This document shows, one piece after another, positions 61,724-64,000 of a DNA stretch of 64,000 nt; position 1 is the stretch's first letter, and the number at the start of each line of letters is the position of its first letter. Origin of the DNA: Arthrobacter sp. YN. GTDB lineage: Bacteria; Actinomycetota; Actinomycetes; Actinomycetales; Micrococcaceae. The stretch is taken from NCBI RefSeq assembly GCF_002224285.1, contig NZ_CP022436.1:1178001-1242000 (forward strand), given 5' to 3'. Made by a program: the position numbers and the translations under genes. The notes under the pieces are model-generated. The model saw nothing but the letters and a program-made list of their open reading frames with translations. It searched no databases and was not told the origin of the DNA.

Positions 61724-62422
61724 ATGTCTGATCCTTCCCCGGCCGGTGCCCGCGCTGGTTTTCCCGTCAGCCGCCAAGTGCTGGCCGACCACGTCTACGA
61801 AGCCCTCCTCGAGTGGCTTATGGACGGCCGATTGGAACCGGGGGCGGCAGTGAGCATCGACGGGATGGCTCGTGAACTGGACGTCTCGCCGACGCCCGTG
61901 CGAGAAGCTTTGGCCCGGTTGGAGCACACCGGCATGGTCCGGCGGGTGGCGCTCAAGGGCTACAGGGTCGCCCCCGTATTTACCCGCGAAGACTTCGCGG
62001 AACTGATGGAAGCCAGGCTCTCCATTGAACCCGTCAATGCAAAACTTGCGTGTTCCCGCATGACGCCGGAGGGATTGGATGCCCTGAAGCAGGCCGTGGA
62101 GGATCTGAAGACTGCACCCCGCGGCGGTACTTTCGCCGAGTACCGCAGCTACCTCGAGGCCGACGAACGTTTTCACCAACTCATCGCCGCGCAGGCTAGC
62201 AACCAGTTCCTGCTCGCGGCGTACAACACCCTGGGCGGCCAGATCCAGCGGTTCCGACTGTTCGGGGGAGTGGGCATCACCGACGCCGAGCAGGCCATCG
62301 CCGAACACCAGGCCGTGCTCGACGCCATGACCAGCGGTGATCCGGAGAAGGCTGCGGAAATGATGATCGACCACGTCGAAAAGGTCCGGGGCCGGGCCAT
62401 GGCTGACGCGCCGGAGGACTAG
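61724..62422 (+). CDS. GntR-family regulator (FCD subfamily)
   Basis: A 232-residue regulator. Winged HTH: AALLEWLMDGRLEPG-like start (read as VYEALLEWLMDGRLEPG), MARELDVSPTPVREALARLE recognition region. The C-terminal FCD domain has EARLSIEP, ERFHQLI and HQAVLDAM with His/Asp residues that can bind metal and an organic acid or sugar acid. ATG 61724 begins just after an operator. It is followed by a sugar catabolic operon bearing the same palindrome, so it is presumably the local repressor. Confidence 0.9.
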   Translation: MSDPSPAGARAGFPVSRQVLADHVYEALLEWLMDGRLEPGAAVSIDGMARELDVSPTPVREALARLEHTGMVRRVALKGYRVAPVFTREDFAELMEARLSIEPVNAKLACSRMTPEGLDALKQAVEDLKTAPRGGTFAEYRSYLEADERFHQLIAAQASNQFLLAAYNTLGGQIQRFRLFGGVGITDAEQAIAEHQAVLDAMTSGDPEKAAEMMIDHVEKVRGRAMADAPED

Positions 62423-62437
62423 CTCACAGACCAACGA

Positions 62438-62471
62438 GGGTCCGCTGGCCATTGCCGGCGGGCCCTTTCTT
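62438..62471 (+). terminator. Terminator after the GntR gene
   Basis: GGGTCCGCTGGC (62438-62449) pairs with GCCGGCGGGCCC (62454-62465) including two G-U pairs, followed by TTTCTT. Confidence 0.65.
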
Positions 62472-62540
62472 GCTGAGTTTCGTGACCCTCTTCACACTCA
62501 TATGTATGACATATAGGATCTAGGAAGTTTCTCACAAGGG

Positions 62541-62575
62541 TTGACAGTAGTGCTTGATTCGTAAATCCTATAGGA
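62541..62575 (+). promoter_or_regulatory. Promoter with GntR operator before the isomerase-kinase operon
   Basis: TTGACA at 62541-62546 is a consensus -35; the likely -10 lies within TAAATCCTAT (62562-62571), overlapping the operator TCCTATAGGA (62566-62575). A GntR repressor bound there would block RNA polymerase. A half-like ATATAGGAT occurs at 62511-62519. Confidence 0.6.
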
Positions 62576-62603
62576 AACAGGATTCCCCGAAGGAGTGATC
62601 ATC

Positions 62604-63605
62604 ATGGCGTACACCGCCGAGAATTGGCCCATCACTGCGGCCCTCCTGCAGTTCCCCGGCACTGATGCCGCGGGGCGGCAGGTCAACGACGCCGACGCTT
62701 CCGTGTGGGCTTCCGTCCTCCAGGAAGTGAAGGACGCAGGTTTTGCCAACGCCGACCTCACCGACAGCTGGGTTCGTCCGGGCGACCTCAGCAAGGACCG
62801 CCTCGCCGAGTTCAAGCAGACCGCTGACGAGGTGGGCATTGGGGTTCCCGTCATCTCCGCCATCCGCCGCAGCGTCATCCACGCAACGGACTGGGCAGAC
62901 AACCTCGCCTACAGCCACCGCACCATCGACGCCGCTGCCGAGCTTGGCTGTGAAGTGGTGTCCTTCGGGCTGCACCAGGCCATCACGCCGGAGCAGCAGA
63001 AACAGCTCTGGTTCTGGACCGTGGAGGGTTACAAGGATCCCGTGGGTGACAAAGAAGTGTGGGGCAACGCCGTCTCCCGCCTTCGCGAGCTCGGCAAGCA
63101 CGCAGCCGAGGCCGGGGTGCTGATCTCGCTGGAAATGTACGAGGACACCTACCTCGGAACTGCTGACTCCTCGGTTCAGCTGGTCCAGGACATCGGCTTG
63201 GACAACGTCGGCCTGAACCCGGACCTCGGCAACCTGATCCGCCTGCACCGGCCCATCGAGGACTGGCGCGAGATGGTGGCCAAGACCCTGCCGTACTCCA
63301 ACTACTGGCACATGAAGAACTACCTCCGGGACGAAGATGTGGCGCGCGACAGCTACATCACCATGCCGGCTCCCATGGAGAGCGGCCTCATCAACTACCG
63401 CGAGGCCTTCAAGTTCGCGCTGTCTGTCGGATTCCAGGGCATCCTCTGCACCGAGCACTACGGTGGCGACGGTCTCAGCGTCACTGCCAGCAACCAGGAG
63501 TACCTCCGCCGCCACGTCCTGCCGAAGACCGCAGGTTATGAACTCGGCAAGAGCCAGGTGGCCCAAGGACGCCAGGTACCGGCTACGCAGCTCGCAGGAG
63601 TCTAG
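62604..63605 (+). CDS. TIM-barrel sugar (phosphate) isomerase/epimerase
   Basis: A 333-residue xylose-isomerase-like TIM barrel. Metal-site residues are in LISLEMYEDTYLG (Glu), VGLNPDLGNLIRLH (Asp), WHMKNYLRDE (His) and ILCTEHYGGDG (Glu). ATG 62604 follows AAGGAG at 62590-62595. It is four bases before a DhaK-type kinase. In mycobacterial tetritol pathways an isomerase of this fold (LerI) acts with a dihydroxyacetone-kinase-like LerK, so a tetrulose phosphate is a reasonable but unproven substrate. Confidence 0.85.
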   Translation: MAYTAENWPITAALLQFPGTDAAGRQVNDADASVWASVLQEVKDAGFANADLTDSWVRPGDLSKDRLAEFKQTADEVGIGVPVISAIRRSVIHATDWADNLAYSHRTIDAAAELGCEVVSFGLHQAITPEQQKQLWFWTVEGYKDPVGDKEVWGNAVSRLRELGKHAAEAGVLISLEMYEDTYLGTADSSVQLVQDIGLDNVGLNPDLGNLIRLHRPIEDWREMVAKTLPYSNYWHMKNYLRDEDVARDSYITMPAPMESGLINYREAFKFALSVGFQGILCTEHYGGDGLSVTASNQEYLRRHVLPKTAGYELGKSQVAQGRQVPATQLAGV

Positions 63606-63609
63606 GAAG

Positions 63610-64000
63610 ATGACCCGCATTTTTGATAACCCGGCAGATTTTGCCGATGAAGCGCTGGACGGCTTCGTTGCGGCCAACCGCGGCTACGTGGCCCGCGTTG
63701 ACGGCGGCGTCGTCCGCTCCACTGAAGTCCCCAACGGCCAGGTCGCCCTGGTGGTCGGCGGCGGCTCCGGACACTACCCGGCCTTCGCTGGACTCGTCGG
63801 GCCCGGGCTTGCCACTGGTTCGGCGTGCGGCAACATGTTCGCATCGCCGGCGGCAGGCCAGGTGTATCGGGTGGCCAAGGCTGCCAACGCGGGCGGTGGA
63901 GTCCTGCTCAGCTACGGCAACTACGCCGGCGACGTCCTGCACTTCGGCCAAGCGCAGCTCCGGCTCAACGCCGAGGGCATCGATACGCGGACGGTCACCG
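63610..64000 (+). CDS. DhaK-type dihydroxyacetone/tetrulose kinase, 3' end outside window
   Basis: Only the first 130 residues are present. TRIFDNPADFADEALDGFVA, the glycine-rich VVGGGSGHYPAFAGLVG loop and GSACGNMFASP match the DhaK substrate domain, which binds the keto sugar covalently through a His further along (beyond this window). ATG 63610 lies five bases after the isomerase stop with AGGAG upstream. Whether it continues into a fused DhaL ATP domain cannot be seen. Confidence 0.88.
   Translation, partial: MTRIFDNPADFADEALDGFVAANRGYVARVDGGVVRSTEVPNGQVALVVGGGSGHYPAFAGLVGPGLATGSACGNMFASPAAGQVYRVAKAANAGGGVLLSYGNYAGDVLHFGQAQLRLNAEGIDTRTVT

Overview
The window is high-GC DNA with dense gene packing, many ATGA/GTGA overlaps and GTG/TTG starts. 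Gene content (BsaP beside BioB, actinobacterial transporters, MarR-MFS pairs, McrBC) points to a soil actinobacterium of the Micrococcaceae, most like Arthrobacter or Paenarthrobacter. No rRNA, tRNA, CRISPR array, insertion sequence or prophage was recognised.

Left part (1-11 kb): an agmatinase translationally coupled to a thiamine-pyrophosphate enzyme; a MarR regulator with a 14-TM MFS exporter that has an unusual coiled-coil tail; a heterodimeric ABC exporter with one degenerate ATP site; an acyl-CoA thioesterase that appears to start at CTG; and CutC.

Central part (11-44 kb): a large locus that reads as a system for type II arabinogalactan or other beta-galactan. It holds a secreted fusion of a GH30 (endo-beta-1,6-galactanase-like) and a GH43 (exo-beta-1,3-galactanase-like) domain, two sugar ABC importers without an ATPase, a cytoplasmic GH35 beta-galactosidase, aldose 1-epimerase, GalE, a secreted phosphodiesterase-like enzyme, a Gfo/Idh/MocA oxidoreductase, a DUF6067-like glycosidase and a DUF5107 protein. 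Interleaved are parts of a WxL-type cell-surface complex: two WxL-like proteins, a membrane-anchored DUF916/WxL-interacting protein and a small LPATG protein. Two paralogous LacI regulators are present, and eleven near-identical 16-bp palindromes (consensus ATGTTTACGTAAACAT) stand before the galactanase, both importers, both lacI genes, the phosphodiesterase, the second WxL gene and a bifunctional cell-wall hydrolase. Enzymes, transport, surface complex and wall remodelling therefore look like one regulon. The galactanase and the phosphodiesterase end in the same pair of C-terminal modules, which may be how they attach to the surface complex or to substrate.

Right part (44-64 kb): chorismate mutase, a McrBC type IV restriction pair, a sensor kinase/response regulator pair with a nearby Hpt-like protein lacking the usual histidine, Vsr, BsaP-BioB, an NCS1 permease, CsbD, stress-type SDR and alcohol dehydrogenases, several small unknowns, an SIS-domain protein, an old-yellow-enzyme reductase, and a GntR-controlled operon (TIM-barrel isomerase plus DhaK-type kinase, cut by the window edge) that may catabolise a tetrose or tetritol.

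Several genes in the galactan locus show single-base frame disruptions, mostly in short G runs (aldose epimerase, DUF1349 protein, M23 hydrolase tail, perhaps the DUF6067 start). These may be sequencing errors or real mutations and should be checked against reads.
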